Origin: Mangrovivirga halotolerans
GTDB taxonomy: Bacteria; Bacteroidota; Bacteroidia; Cytophagales; Cyclobacteriaceae
Direction of reading: 5' to 3'
Assembly: GCF_026241165.1 (NCBI RefSeq)
Contig: NZ_JAPFQN010000003.1
Location: forward strand, 496,001-560,000
DNA length: 64,000 nucleotides
The notes under the pieces are model-generated. The model made no database searches. It was not told where the DNA came from and saw only the letters and a program-made list of their open reading frames with translations. Made by a program: the position numbers and the translations under genes. Shown here one piece after another: positions 25,173-34,352 of this stretch (position 1 is its first letter; each line of letters begins with the position of its first letter).

Positions 25173-28169
25173 ATGAGACCATTTTATATAATGGCCTTGT
25201 TCACTATTTCATCTGCTTTTCTTTCGTTAGGTCAGGCCAGTATGGAAATCAGTGTGGTATCTGTGGAAGATAACAGGCCAATTACAGAAATTACGATCTT
25301 GATCCAAAACGAAAATATTGGATTTTTGAAAGAAGTGAAAACTAATCAACAAGGGAAAATCCGACTTAATGGATTAAGTACATCCGGAAAGTATAGTTTA
25401 GAATTTACCGGTAATGAGTCTTTTACAGCCTTTTACCAGGATGAACTCAGGTTGCGTTCTAATCAGAAAGCAAGCTATGTTATCGCTCTGTTGCCAAAGA
25501 AAACGAGGCAATTAGAGGAATTTACAGTAACCTCCGGCGGACTGGCAAAAATCAATACTGTTAATGCTGAAGTTTCCTCAGAACTTCAGCAGTCAGATAT
25601 TCAGAACCTACCTGTTGAAGGTAGAGATATAACCAGAGCATTATACAGGCTTCCCAACGTTACTCAGGCTACCGGATTTTTCCCTGAGGCTCCCAATGTT
25701 TCAATAAATGGGGCAAACTCATTGTATACCAACTATCTGATTGATGGCATGGAAAATAATGAGAATTTCCTGGGGGGAATGAAATTCAACGTTCCTGTTG
25801 GGTTCACTCAAAACATTACTGTTTTGACGAATAATTACAGTGCTGAATATGGATGGACTGGTAATGGTATTTTTAATGTTACGACCAAGTCAGGCACTAA
25901 TCAAATCGATGGAGAAGTATTCTACCTATCTCGTCCGGGGCCGGTGATCGATTCTTCATCTCCATTCGCTCAAAGAGATTTGAGTGGCAATCAGGTCAAA
26001 GATGGTTTTATGCGACATCAATTCGGTTTTGGAATTGGGTCACCACTTAAAAAAGATAAAACTTTTCTTTACCTCAATGCCGAACAAACTTTTGATACAA
26101 AGGATAATTTGCTATCATCTCCTGAACTTGGGGTTAATGAAACAATCCGCGGATCGAATAGATTTTCCTATTTTTCTACAAAAGTTGATCATAAGTGGAA
26201 TAACCGTGTCAGATCCTCGCTTAGAGTTAATGCAGGATTGATCGATATAGAACGACAGGGAGGAGGGTTAGAAGGCGGTGTGTCATTTCCGTCTGCCGGT
26301 AACACTCAAAAAAGAAATTCGCTTTTAATTGCCTTGCAGAATACCTATCCTCTCGGAGGAGGAATTGCAGAAACTAATTTTCAATATGGTAGATTCAAGT
26401 GGGATTATGCAACTCCGGAAAATCCCGATGATCCACAGGTGGTTGTTAGAAATCCCGATGGTCAGGTAATAGCTGTATTAGGTCATCCAGGTTATGTGTT
26501 TGATCAACAGGAAAACACTATAAATTTCCAACACAAGCAGACCTGGATTCTTAAAGATCATTCTTTTAAAGCGGGAGTAGAATTTATCAGCAGTGATCAT
26601 CAGTTATTTGGAGGAGGTAATCCTAATGGCAATTATGATGTAAAGCTTAATCAACAGCAGCTTGATGAGCTGGCAAGCCTTAATAAAGGGGCAAATTTAA
26701 ATGTGAATGATATCCCTTCTGATGTAGAGGTATTGCAATACAATGTTGAGCTCAGGCCGCAATCGTTCGGGAAAATACAAAACAGATATAGTATTTACCT
26801 TGAAGATCTATGGTCGGTCAATTCAAACCTCAACCTGACTCTCGGATTAAGGTATGATTATGATAATCTTTCTGCTATTGGAGGTAGTGATGGGGATTTT
26901 AATAACCTGGCTCCTCGTTTTAATGCGAATTATAAGCTGAATGATAAGATGAGTGTCAGGATGGGGTATGGGATGTTTTATGAAAAGATCCTATATGCAG
27001 TTGTCAGTGATGCATTACAGCAAAACACTACAGGATCTGATTATAAAAAGCAACTTCAGGCTTTAATTGATGCAGGTGATTTGCTAGCAGATACTGATGT
27101 TGATCAAATAACATTTGATGGAAATCTCACAGCAACTTTTGATGGCTCCGAAATTACTTATTTAAACGGTCCATCACCTGATGAAGTCACAGGAGAACGA
27201 GATGCAATTTTTTCAGGAGAGCGAAGAATTTTAAATCCTGAAGGTTTCAAAAACCCGGTTACACATCAGTTTAATATAGGTTATCAATATCAGGTCAAAA
27301 ATAATGTTTTATTTTATGCAGACCTGATTCATACAAAGTCTTATAATTTGTTCAGGCTAAGAAACCTGAATGCCCCGGAAGCCTATTCAATAGTTTATGA
27401 TCCAGATTTTACGCAAGAAGATGTCAGATCAACAGATGAGGCTGATGCTACGCGGACAATCCCTATAATTGATAATTCTGCTATCATAAATGGTGAAACC
27501 TTAACCGGTGTAGCAAGAAATGTGGTTGTGTCTGAATCGGAAGGTGAATCGAGATATTGGGCATTAAATTTAAACCTGATAAAAGATAAAGCTGATGGTG
27601 ATTTTGCCTACAGGCTGAGTTATACTCTCTCTAAGCTTGAAAACAATACTGAAGATATCAATTTCAGGGCAATGGATGCCAACAACTTTGAGAGAGAGTG
27701 GGGACCATCGATTAACGACCGTAGACATGTGATTAATGCAATGTTATATTATTATCCTGTTGATGGGCTTATAGTATCAATGGCTGCACTTATCCAGAGC
27801 GGGCAACCTGTTAACAGAATTCCTGACGGATTTGGTACGACCGACCTCAATGGTGATGGGTCTTCATTTGGTGATGCTTATGTTGGTAATTCAGATAGAT
27901 ATCCCGGTGAAAGTAGAAACAATGACAGACTACCCTGGTCAAATACTTTTGATCTGGGAGTTCAATATCATTTTGATCTTTCAGATAATAAACTTGAACT
28001 GAGAGCTGATGTATTTAATTTATTTGATGCTGTGAATTACAGTGGATATAGCAACAATGCAACACAGAGTAATCAGATCCAGGCCGGTCCAAAGAGCAAT
28101 AATACCTTTACCTTCAGAAATGCTGCACCACCAAGGCAATTTCAATTTGGAGTCAGATATTTATTTTAA
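25173..28169 (+). CDS. TonB-dependent outer-membrane receptor, Oar-like
   Basis: A 998-residue outer-membrane protein. A signal peptide (about 1-22) precedes a carboxypeptidase-regulatory-like domain (about 24-110). A plug domain (about 120-240) carries LPVEGRDITRALYRLPNVTQ, INGANSLYTNYLIDGMENN and SAEYGWTGNGIFNVTTKSG. The rest is a beta-barrel ending PPRQFQFGVRYLF with the terminal aromatic. The layout is that of Oar-like receptors rather than SusC: no SusD partner follows. The next gene, six bases on, is a binding protein of an ABC importer, so the receptor probably feeds that transporter. Confidence 0.9.
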   Translation: MRPFYIMALFTISSAFLSLGQASMEISVVSVEDNRPITEITILIQNENIGFLKEVKTNQQGKIRLNGLSTSGKYSLEFTGNESFTAFYQDELRLRSNQKASYVIALLPKKTRQLEEFTVTSGGLAKINTVNAEVSSELQQSDIQNLPVEGRDITRALYRLPNVTQATGFFPEAPNVSINGANSLYTNYLIDGMENNENFLGGMKFNVPVGFTQNITVLTNNYSAEYGWTGNGIFNVTTKSGTNQIDGEVFYLSRPGPVIDSSSPFAQRDLSGNQVKDGFMRHQFGFGIGSPLKKDKTFLYLNAEQTFDTKDNLLSSPELGVNETIRGSNRFSYFSTKVDHKWNNRVRSSLRVNAGLIDIERQGGGLEGGVSFPSAGNTQKRNSLLIALQNTYPLGGGIAETNFQYGRFKWDYATPENPDDPQVVVRNPDGQVIAVLGHPGYVFDQQENTINFQHKQTWILKDHSFKAGVEFISSDHQLFGGGNPNGNYDVKLNQQQLDELASLNKGANLNVNDIPSDVEVLQYNVELRPQSFGKIQNRYSIYLEDLWSVNSNLNLTLGLRYDYDNLSAIGGSDGDFNNLAPRFNANYKLNDKMSVRMGYGMFYEKILYAVVSDALQQNTTGSDYKKQLQALIDAGDLLADTDVDQITFDGNLTATFDGSEITYLNGPSPDEVTGERDAIFSGERRILNPEGFKNPVTHQFNIGYQYQVKNNVLFYADLIHTKSYNLFRLRNLNAPEAYSIVYDPDFTQEDVRSTDEADATRTIPIIDNSAIINGETLTGVARNVVVSESEGESRYWALNLNLIKDKADGDFAYRLSYTLSKLENNTEDINFRAMDANNFEREWGPSINDRRHVINAMLYYYPVDGLIVSMAALIQSGQPVNRIPDGFGTTDLNGDGSSFGDAYVGNSDRYPGESRNNDRLPWSNTFDLGVQYHFDLSDNKLELRADVFNLFDAVNYSGYSNNATQSNQIQAGPKSNNTFTFRNAAPPRQFQFGVRYLF

Positions 28170-28175
28170 TATTTA

Positions 28176-29393
28176 ATGATGTTGAGAAATATAATTTTCC
28201 TATTTGTAATTATTCTTTCAGGATGTAATTCGGAAAAACAGCAAAGTGATAAAGGTGAAGAGATTTCTGATGATTGGAGTGAAGTGCTAAAAAGTAGCAG
28301 AGGAAAAAAAGTTACCTGGATGATGTGGCAGGGGGATCCATACATTAATAAATATGTTTCTTCATATGTCGTGCCTAATGTGAAGGAGAAATTTGGAATT
28401 GATCTCGAAGTAGTCTCAGGACAGGGTAACCAGATCGTTAGTACTTTGATCGCAGAGTTGGAAGCTGGTAGTTCTTCCAGTGAATTAGATATGGTATGGA
28501 TCAACGGGGAAACCTTCTATCAGTTACGACAGATCGGAGCACTTCATGGCCCTTTTCTTGAAAAACTGCCTAACACAAAGTTTATAGACTTTTCCAATAA
28601 ATTTATAAACAAGGATTTTCAACAGTCAATTGATGGCTATGAGTGTCCGTGGGGAAATGTGCAGTTAGCTTTGATTTACAATAAGGATATGGTCGAAGAA
28701 CCGCCGAAAAGCCTTAAAGAGTTAAAAACATGGGTGAAAGATAATCCCGGGCAGTTTACACTAAGTAATGATTTTACCGGGATAACATTATTAAAATCCT
28801 GGATGATTGGCTTGTCCGGGGATCCTGAGTTATTTACCGGTGAATTTTCAGAAGAGGTTTATTCCAAGTATAGTGATAAGCTTTGGGATTATATAAAAGA
28901 AATTAAGCCGTACTTATGGCGTCAGGGAGAAACATTCCCTGCTAATATAGCCCAGATGCATCAATTGTTTTCTAACGGGGAATTAGCATTTACAATGAGC
29001 AATAACGATGGTGAAGTTGACAATAAGATTTTGCAGGGGCTCTTTCCTGAATCTTCGCGTGCATTTATATTCAATGAAGGCACGATCAGAAATTCTCATT
29101 ACCTTGGAATCGTAGAAGGATCAGATAAAAAGGAAGCTGCTGCCGTGGTGATCAATTACCTTATCAGTCCCGAGGCTCAATTACACAAAATGAAGCCTTC
29201 AGTTTGGGGAGATGGTACTGTATTGTCATTGAATGAATTGCCAGATAGTTTAAAAGTTGCTTTTGAATCTATTGAAGAAAGAAAATATGCTCCCGATAGA
29301 GAGGAGATTTATGAGCTGGCATTAGAAGAACCCGCTCCAGAATATATGATCCGGCTTTTTGAGGATTTCAGGCAAAAAATTATTGAACAATAA
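28176..29393 (+). CDS. YnjB-like ABC transporter substrate-binding lipoprotein
   Basis: A 405-residue lipoprotein with lipobox ILSGC (Cys17). The motifs MWQGDPYINKYVSSYVVPN, DMVWINGETFYQL, GYECPWGNVQLALIYN and DNPGQFTLSNDFTGITLL match the YnjB/ThiB-like family of periplasmic binding proteins. E. coli YnjB has no proven ligand; related proteins bind thiamine, iron or polyamines. Residues such as WINGEN and PWG are the pattern typical of YnjB itself. It is followed at once by two permeases and an ATPase, making a complete importer. Confidence 0.88.
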   Translation: MMLRNIIFLFVIILSGCNSEKQQSDKGEEISDDWSEVLKSSRGKKVTWMMWQGDPYINKYVSSYVVPNVKEKFGIDLEVVSGQGNQIVSTLIAELEAGSSSSELDMVWINGETFYQLRQIGALHGPFLEKLPNTKFIDFSNKFINKDFQQSIDGYECPWGNVQLALIYNKDMVEEPPKSLKELKTWVKDNPGQFTLSNDFTGITLLKSWMIGLSGDPELFTGEFSEEVYSKYSDKLWDYIKEIKPYLWRQGETFPANIAQMHQLFSNGELAFTMSNNDGEVDNKILQGLFPESSRAFIFNEGTIRNSHYLGIVEGSDKKEAAAVVINYLISPEAQLHKMKPSVWGDGTVLSLNELPDSLKVAFESIEERKYAPDREEIYELALEEPAPEYMIRLFEDFRQKIIEQ

Positions 29394-29404
29394 TCTTAAA
29401 TTTT

Positions 29405-30247
29405 TTGAAGAAGAAAATCCTCATATCGTTTTTTCTCGTGATAACAGTAGTTCCGGTGCTGGCCGGACTGATATATGCCTTTTTATATAGCTTAGGCATA
29501 ACAGGTGTGATCAGTAAAGGATTGACTTTCAGTTATTGGAAGGAAATATTATATTCTTCCGGTTTTTTTCTGTCTTTGTTTTACAGTCTGATCATTGGTG
29601 CTATAACAATTTTTATTTCCTTTTTCATAGCATATTTTATCTATCCCTTTTTTATAAATGGTTCTGGTAAAGGACAATTGATAATGTTTATTCCCCTAAG
29701 TATTCCGCCAATGGTTTGGGCATTTTACCATTATCTCATGTTCAGTGGAGCTGGATTTATTTCCAGGTTATCTTATCATTTAGGGTTGATAAGTAATCCT
29801 GGAGAGTTTCCTGTCTTGGTCAATGATAATTTTGGAACTATCGTCATTTTGACCCATGTAGTCATGGCGTTTCCTTTTTTCACACTTTATTTTATCAGAA
29901 TTCATAATTCAGAGAAAATTGATAGGCTGACTACTCTGGCAAAAAACTTTGGAGCATCTGATTCAGAAGTTAGCTGGCGGGTCAGGCTTCCAATAATATT
30001 TTTAAAAAGCCGTGTATTATTGATCTTGTACCTGGTGTTTGTAGCCGGATCATACGAAGTTCCTTTATTACTTGGTAGCCAGTCTCCAAGAATGATTACA
30101 GTATTTACCCTTGAAAAAATGCAGCGATTTGACTTGTACGACAAACCTGTTGCTTACGGAGCTGCATTTTTATATGCTATAGTTGTCTTAATTATTGTTT
30201 TATTTTCACTTAAGAGATCATTTAGAACAGATGAAGGTAGAGTTTAG
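29405..30247 (+). CDS. ABC importer permease, first subunit
   Basis: A 280-residue inner-membrane permease with six hydrophobic segments and the cytoplasmic coupling loop TLAKNFGASDSEVSWRVRLP (EAA-type). The frame starts at a TTG (29405), and no ATG fits before the first membrane helix (KKKILISFFLVITVV), so the TTG is probably real. E. coli YnjC is a single double-length permease; here the two halves are separate genes. It lies 11 bp after the binding-protein gene and overlaps the second permease by 17 bp. Confidence 0.85.
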   Translation: MKKKILISFFLVITVVPVLAGLIYAFLYSLGITGVISKGLTFSYWKEILYSSGFFLSLFYSLIIGAITIFISFFIAYFIYPFFINGSGKGQLIMFIPLSIPPMVWAFYHYLMFSGAGFISRLSYHLGLISNPGEFPVLVNDNFGTIVILTHVVMAFPFFTLYFIRIHNSEKIDRLTTLAKNFGASDSEVSWRVRLPIIFLKSRVLLILYLVFVAGSYEVPLLLGSQSPRMITVFTLEKMQRFDLYDKPVAYGAAFLYAIVVLIIVLFSLKRSFRTDEGRV

Positions 30248-31022
30248 AAATGTTTCCAAAGTTCTTATTTATTCAGTTATCGTATTTCCGATAATCTGGA
30301 TATTTATTTTTTCTTTGTTTACAAACTGGGCTTTTCCCTCCATTTTTGGATTTGGTGAATTTAATATCAATATATGGGAAAGGTTATTAGACTCAGAAAG
30401 CCTTTTACTAAGTGGTTTGCTGTTATCTTTAATCATTTCATTGATAACTGCTATCTTATCAGTGTCTCTTGGCTTTGCAACTTCAGAAGTGATATACAAA
30501 TCAAGGTATAAAAATACATTACTACTTTCAGCTTACTTTCCTTATGTTTTATCTCCTGTTGTTTTAGCATTATTGCTACAGGTCTATTTTGTTAAAGCAG
30601 GGTTATCCGGAAGTTTGATCGGTGTGATTGTTGCTTTATTTATGATCGTCTATCCTTATTCGGTGCTGTTTTTTGTGGGATATTGGAATGAGAATCTGAT
30701 AAATATGAAGCAATTGGTCAGAACACTTGGCGGAAACAAATTTTCCGCATGGACAAAAGTCGTTATTCCTGTAAGTAAGCCAGTAATCAGTCTGTGTTTT
30801 TTTCAGTGTTTTATTATAGCCTGGTTTGAATTTGGGCTAACTAATTTACTGGGAGTTGGAAAAGTGAAGACACTGCCTGTCCAGATCTATATGTACATTC
30901 AGGAGGCAAATCCTTATTATGCAGCAGTTGCTTCTTGTCTAATGATTGCACCACCGTTATTTCTTTTATTTATAAACAGGAGGTGGATGTCCGAAAGTAT
31001 AAAGTTTTCACCGTTGAGATAA
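30231..31022 (+). CDS. ABC importer permease, second subunit
   Basis: A 263-residue permease with six membrane helices and an EAA-type loop near the C-terminal half (MKQLVRTLGGNKFSAWTKVV). I chose the ATG at 30231 (MKVEFRNVSKVLIYS), which overlaps the previous gene by 17 bp; the frame goes further upstream without a helix-compatible start. Its TAA shares a base with the ATG of the ATPase gene (TAATG), so translation is coupled. It pairs with the first permease. Confidence 0.85.
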   Translation: MKVEFRNVSKVLIYSVIVFPIIWIFIFSLFTNWAFPSIFGFGEFNINIWERLLDSESLLLSGLLLSLIISLITAILSVSLGFATSEVIYKSRYKNTLLLSAYFPYVLSPVVLALLLQVYFVKAGLSGSLIGVIVALFMIVYPYSVLFFVGYWNENLINMKQLVRTLGGNKFSAWTKVVIPVSKPVISLCFFQCFIIAWFEFGLTNLLGVGKVKTLPVQIYMYIQEANPYYAAVASCLMIAPPLFLLFINRRWMSESIKFSPLR

Positions 31023-31744
31023 TGTTAAAGGTAACTAATATATCAAAGAATTATTCAGGAGTTGAGGTGTTGAAGAATATCTCCTTTGATCTGCAGGTAA
31101 ATAAAACCTTAAGCATCCTGGGGAAATCAGGAGGAGGTAAGACTACGTTGTTGAAAATAATTGCCGGCCTTTTGAGACAGGATAGTGGAGAGATTTTATT
31201 CGATAATATCAATATAAGTGAAAAAGCTCCTGAACTTCGCAAAGTGGTTTATTTATATCAGGAACCACTTCTTTTTCCTCATTTGACTGTAAGAGGTAAT
31301 CTGGAATTCCCTTTGAAGTTAAATAAAACATTATCAAAAGATATGATTAAGAGGAAAGCCGAAGAAATGGCCGAAGAGTTAAGTATTGCTGATCAACTGG
31401 ATAAACATCCTGGCCAGCTTTCGGGAGGACAGAGTCAACGGGTCAATTTTGGAAGAGCATTGTTAGCAAGTCCCCGGTTGCTGTTGCTTGATGAGCCTTT
31501 TGGAAACCTAGATGCTCAAACAAGAGCGAGCATGCAGACGTTTTATAAAAAGGTGGAGGAAGAACATCAGATTACCTCGATATTCGTTACACACGATTTA
31601 AAAGAGGCCCTTATAATGGGTGACAGGTATGGGTTTTTAGAAAATGGAAAAATAAGGGAATATTCCTCCCTGGCTGAGATGCAAAAAGATTCGATTACAG
31701 GATTACAGAATGAAATTAATTTTTGGAAGGAACTTGAAGGATAA
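31022..31744 (+). CDS. ABC importer ATP-binding protein, YnjD-like
   Basis: A 240-residue ATPase with Walker A GKSGGGKTTLLK, Q-loop YLYQEPLLFPHLTV, signature LSGGQSQRVNFGRALL, Walker B LLLLDEPFGNLD and H-loop FVTHDLKEAL. The start is the ATG in the TAATG overlap; the frame extends upstream inside the permease gene but that part has no ATPase homology. The stop again shares TAATG with the radical SAM gene that follows. The tight chain of overlaps shows the radical SAM enzyme belongs to this transport operon. Confidence 0.92.
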   Translation: MLKVTNISKNYSGVEVLKNISFDLQVNKTLSILGKSGGGKTTLLKIIAGLLRQDSGEILFDNINISEKAPELRKVVYLYQEPLLFPHLTVRGNLEFPLKLNKTLSKDMIKRKAEEMAEELSIADQLDKHPGQLSGGQSQRVNFGRALLASPRLLLLDEPFGNLDAQTRASMQTFYKKVEEEHQITSIFVTHDLKEALIMGDRYGFLENGKIREYSSLAEMQKDSITGLQNEINFWKELEG

Positions 31745-32667
31745 TGAAAGATTTTAATCATGTAGAGTCTTTATACTGGGTTTTTACACAATTGTGTAAT
31801 GATAAATGTGACCATTGTTATAATAATAGTGGTCCACACGGAGCCAGGATTTCTGAGGAAGAATGTTTAAAGGTGATCGAGAATATGCCAGATAAGGTAG
31901 ATCGGTTAATTCTTTCGGGTGGAGAACCTCTCGCAGAGAAAAAGAAGTTGTATTTGATCCTTGACAAAATCAAAGAAAAATATGGTGACCAAACCCAGGT
32001 AATGCTTCAAACCAATGGCGACCTTCTAACCAGAGAAATATTGGTAACCTTGATTGAGAAAGGGATTACACGTTTTGACATAGCCAGTATAGACAGATAT
32101 CATAAACACCAGGGGAATCGATTAATGGAGCTTTCCGATATCTTTGAAAGCTGTGGAGTAAGTGGTGATGATAAGGACCCGTTAATAGATAAAGAAAATT
32201 ATCTTAAAAAGGAGAGAGTGACCTGGGGCTATTGGGGAGCTAATGAAGATATGTGGCTTGGCGGAAATTGGGCGAGAGGCAGAGCTTTAAAAAAGAATAT
32301 TTGGAAAAAGGATCCTGAACATAATTTCTGTGGAGTGTTGAGTGGCGGTATAGGTTTTTTAAATGGAGGTGAAGATATTCCTCAGGAAATCAGTATTCAA
32401 TTGTGGGCGATAAATCCGTGTTGCCCCGGAACTGTGGATGCTATGGGAGACGCCAGAAAAGAGAAAGTAAGTGAAGTGTTGAAGAAGGTGTCGGGACATC
32501 CTGTGTTTGAAATGATAGATAAGGGAAATCCGTTTAAAATGGGAGAATCAATTGGTGTATCGGAAGAACATGCAAAGAAAAGATGTGGGGAATTAAAAAA
32601 TGTATGTCTTTGGTGTGATGAGTTTTTTAAGCAGCATTTTGATATGAAAAATATGGCTAAAAGGTAG
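31744..32667 (+). CDS. Radical SAM protein linked to an ABC importer
   Basis: A 307-residue radical SAM enzyme. The [4Fe-4S] motif CNDKCDHC (CxxxCxxC, residues 18-25) is followed by YNNSGPHG. SAM-binding elements are LILSGGEPL (about 57-65) and QTNGDLL. The C-terminal half adds cysteines in HNFCGVL, NPCCPGT and RCGELKNVCLWC (CX6CX2C), which could hold an auxiliary cluster. I cannot name the subfamily; the YNNSGP after the motif recalls CHVxAGP of ArsS, but the rest differs. Its ATG overlaps the ATPase stop. A role in converting or salvaging the imported ligand is the natural inference. Confidence 0.82.
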   Translation: MKDFNHVESLYWVFTQLCNDKCDHCYNNSGPHGARISEEECLKVIENMPDKVDRLILSGGEPLAEKKKLYLILDKIKEKYGDQTQVMLQTNGDLLTREILVTLIEKGITRFDIASIDRYHKHQGNRLMELSDIFESCGVSGDDKDPLIDKENYLKKERVTWGYWGANEDMWLGGNWARGRALKKNIWKKDPEHNFCGVLSGGIGFLNGGEDIPQEISIQLWAINPCCPGTVDAMGDARKEKVSEVLKKVSGHPVFEMIDKGNPFKMGESIGVSEEHAKKRCGELKNVCLWCDEFFKQHFDMKNMAKR

Positions 32668-32690
32668 ATTTGGATCAGCTGAACCTGTTT

Positions 32691-33056
32691 TTAGTATTCA
32701 CCCCTGATTAAAAATTCAATTTTTGAATATTTGTTTCGGCCATCAGTTATCATATCCAGGCATTGTCTTAGACGGTTTTTATTTTTTAAGTTTTTAGCAA
32801 TTGCTATTGGGAAAACGATGTAATGCCATGCTTTAATTTCAGAGGGTTCATAAGTGAATTCTGGAATCTCATTGGTGATTTCAATAATCTCTTCATCCTT
32901 GACATGTTCCAGGATTGATTCTTTAAGATTTTTTGAATATCTGGAATAAGCGTTAATAGCTGCAGGAAGAGGTTTGCTTTTCAGAACCTGATTAGCCTGA
33001 AATTGGATGGTATCTAGCTTTCCGATAAAAGTTTCAATAGTAATAGCTGGTCGCAT
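32691..33056 (-). CDS. Hypothetical protein, convergent to the radical SAM gene
   Basis: A 121-residue soluble protein that I do not recognise. It starts MRPAITIETFIGKL at the ATG 33054-33056; a TTG 33 bases upstream would add eleven residues without clear support. It is mostly helical, with EHVKDEEIIEITNEIPEFTYEPS in the middle and a basic C-terminal part. No signal peptide, membrane segment or cysteine cluster is seen. It is the only minus-strand protein gene between the two tRNA-Lys copies, and it ends 23 bp from the radical SAM stop. Confidence 0.6.
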   Translation of the reverse strand: MRPAITIETFIGKLDTIQFQANQVLKSKPLPAAINAYSRYSKNLKESILEHVKDEEIIEITNEIPEFTYEPSEIKAWHYIVFPIAIAKNLKNKNRLRQCLDMITDGRNKYSKIEFLIRGEY

Positions 33057-33413
33057 AATCGAAATATTTAATAACTGTAATGATATCAAATCAGTATATG
33101 ATATGCTACTCTGCCTTTAGCTAAAACTTACATGAAATGAAAAATTAATTAATGACTTGTTTTTCTGTTGAGATAATTGACATATCACTAATGGTGTATT
33201 TTACATCGGGTTTTTAAATGATTTGATTGAAAGAATTTTATGTTTCAAGGAAAAAAACAACTAATTGATTACCTGTGAGCATCATTTTCAAAATGAAAAA
33301 TTACGATAAAATCATTTATAGAAGTAGAGAAACTTGACAATCCTTTTTGTTCATTATTGATATCGATGATAGGTTTAAAAAAATCAGAATTGTCAGGGAT
33401 TATGATGGAGTAA
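33057..33413. other. Intergenic stretch without a recognised gene
   Basis: About 355 AT-rich bases before the second tRNA-Lys repeat. No sustained frame, hairpin or clear promoter was found beyond the upstream region of the hypothetical gene. Confidence 0.5.
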
Positions 33414-33415
33414 AA

Positions 33416-33447
33416 AAAAGCCTCAACATTTATCTGCTGAGGCTTTT
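33416..33447 (-). terminator. Terminator of tRNA-Lys copy 2
   Basis: The same 10-bp stem as for copy 1 (33416-33425 with 33438-33447), followed on the minus strand by a longer T-run. Confidence 0.85.
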
Positions 33448-33448
33448 G

Positions 33449-33521
33449 TGATCCCGCTGGGGCTCGAACCCAGGACCCTCTCCTTAAAAGGGAGATGCTC
33501 TACCAACTGAGCTACGGAATC
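33449..33521 (-). tRNA. tRNA-Lys (anticodon TTT), copy 2
   Basis: Base-for-base identical to the gene at 24166-24238, with the same cloverleaf, anticodon TTT and following terminator. A -7 element TATTTTTG lies upstream on the minus strand near 33591-33598, with a weaker -33. That promoter lies back to back with the start of the BatE-like gene. Confidence 0.95.
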
Positions 33522-33614
33522 ATCGTTTTTTTAACGTAAATTAAGGGTTTCAAGCTTGTTTTAATACCGTTGTTTCCCTTAATTGCGATGCAAAAATAAC
33601 CACTCAGAGGTAAA

Positions 33615-34352
33615 ATGCCACACTTAAGAATTATAATTTTATTATTTTTTTCGACCTTCCTAATAATGGCACAGGAAGAGGGGAGTGAAATGCCTCCAAA
33701 GAAAGTTTTGCAAAAAGCTGATACTCTGTTTGTTCAGGGTGAATATACAGAGGCTTTTGATCTTTATGAGAAACTTTATTTGGAAGAAAAAAAATATTCA
33801 AATTCGATGATATTGAAGATGGCTTACATCAAAGAAGCCCTTCAGGAATACCCCGAAACACTTTATTTGTTAGGTGTGGCTTATGATAAGACAAGGAATA
33901 ATGTCATCAGGGAGCACATGGCCAAAATTGCTGATGAGAATGATTTTAAAGGGTACAGTGTGGATTCTGATTCAGCCCTGGCTTCTTTTTATCAACGATA
34001 TAAGAATTATATCCTTGTAGTTAATTTGGCGATAATTATTTTATTAACTGTCCTGGTCAGGGTAGAGAGAAAGAAAAATAAATCATTCCCTATTGCCTCC
34101 TCAATATTTTTCTTTGTGTTTTTAGGATTTCTCGTTTTACAGGTAAACTTTCTTACTCCAAATAAGAAAGGGATAATTTTTGAAGAGAAAACCTTTATTA
34201 TGGATGGGCCTTCAGCAGGAGCCGACCTGATCAAAACTGTTTCTCCAGGTCACCAGGTCGAGATCATTGATGAGCAAGATGTCTGGGCTAAGATCAAATG
34301 GGAAGGTACTGAGGCTTATGTTAAAAAGAAGTCTTTGAGGTATATGATTTGA
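33615..34352 (+). CDS. BatE-like protein: TPR, two membrane helices, bacterial SH3
   Basis: A 245-residue protein with signal peptide (about 1-19), a TPR-like segment (about 28-100; QKADTLFVQGEYTEAFDLYEK), two membrane helices (about 130-150 and 158-178), then a C-terminal SH3b domain (about 185-243; VSPGHQVEIIDEQDVWAKIKW). This layout matches BatE-type proteins of Bacteroidota aerotolerance operons, but no BatA-D genes or MoxR ATPase are nearby, so it may be a stand-alone paralog. A terminator-like hairpin lies 165 bp downstream. Confidence 0.75.
   Translation: MPHLRIIILLFFSTFLIMAQEEGSEMPPKKVLQKADTLFVQGEYTEAFDLYEKLYLEEKKYSNSMILKMAYIKEALQEYPETLYLLGVAYDKTRNNVIREHMAKIADENDFKGYSVDSDSALASFYQRYKNYILVVNLAIIILLTVLVRVERKKNKSFPIASSIFFFVFLGFLVLQVNFLTPNKKGIIFEEKTFIMDGPSAGADLIKTVSPGHQVEIIDEQDVWAKIKWEGTEAYVKKKSLRYMI

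Larger units (their letters stand above)
33414..33521. repeat. 108-bp direct repeat, copy 2 (tRNA-Lys plus terminator)
   Basis: Identical to 24131-24238, same orientation, 9283 bp away start to start. Confidence 0.95.

Noticed and set aside
24131-33521. Integrative element inserted at tRNA-Lys
   Set aside because: No integrase, excisionase, relaxase or transposase gene lies between the repeats, and the whole tRNA is repeated rather than a 3' fragment.
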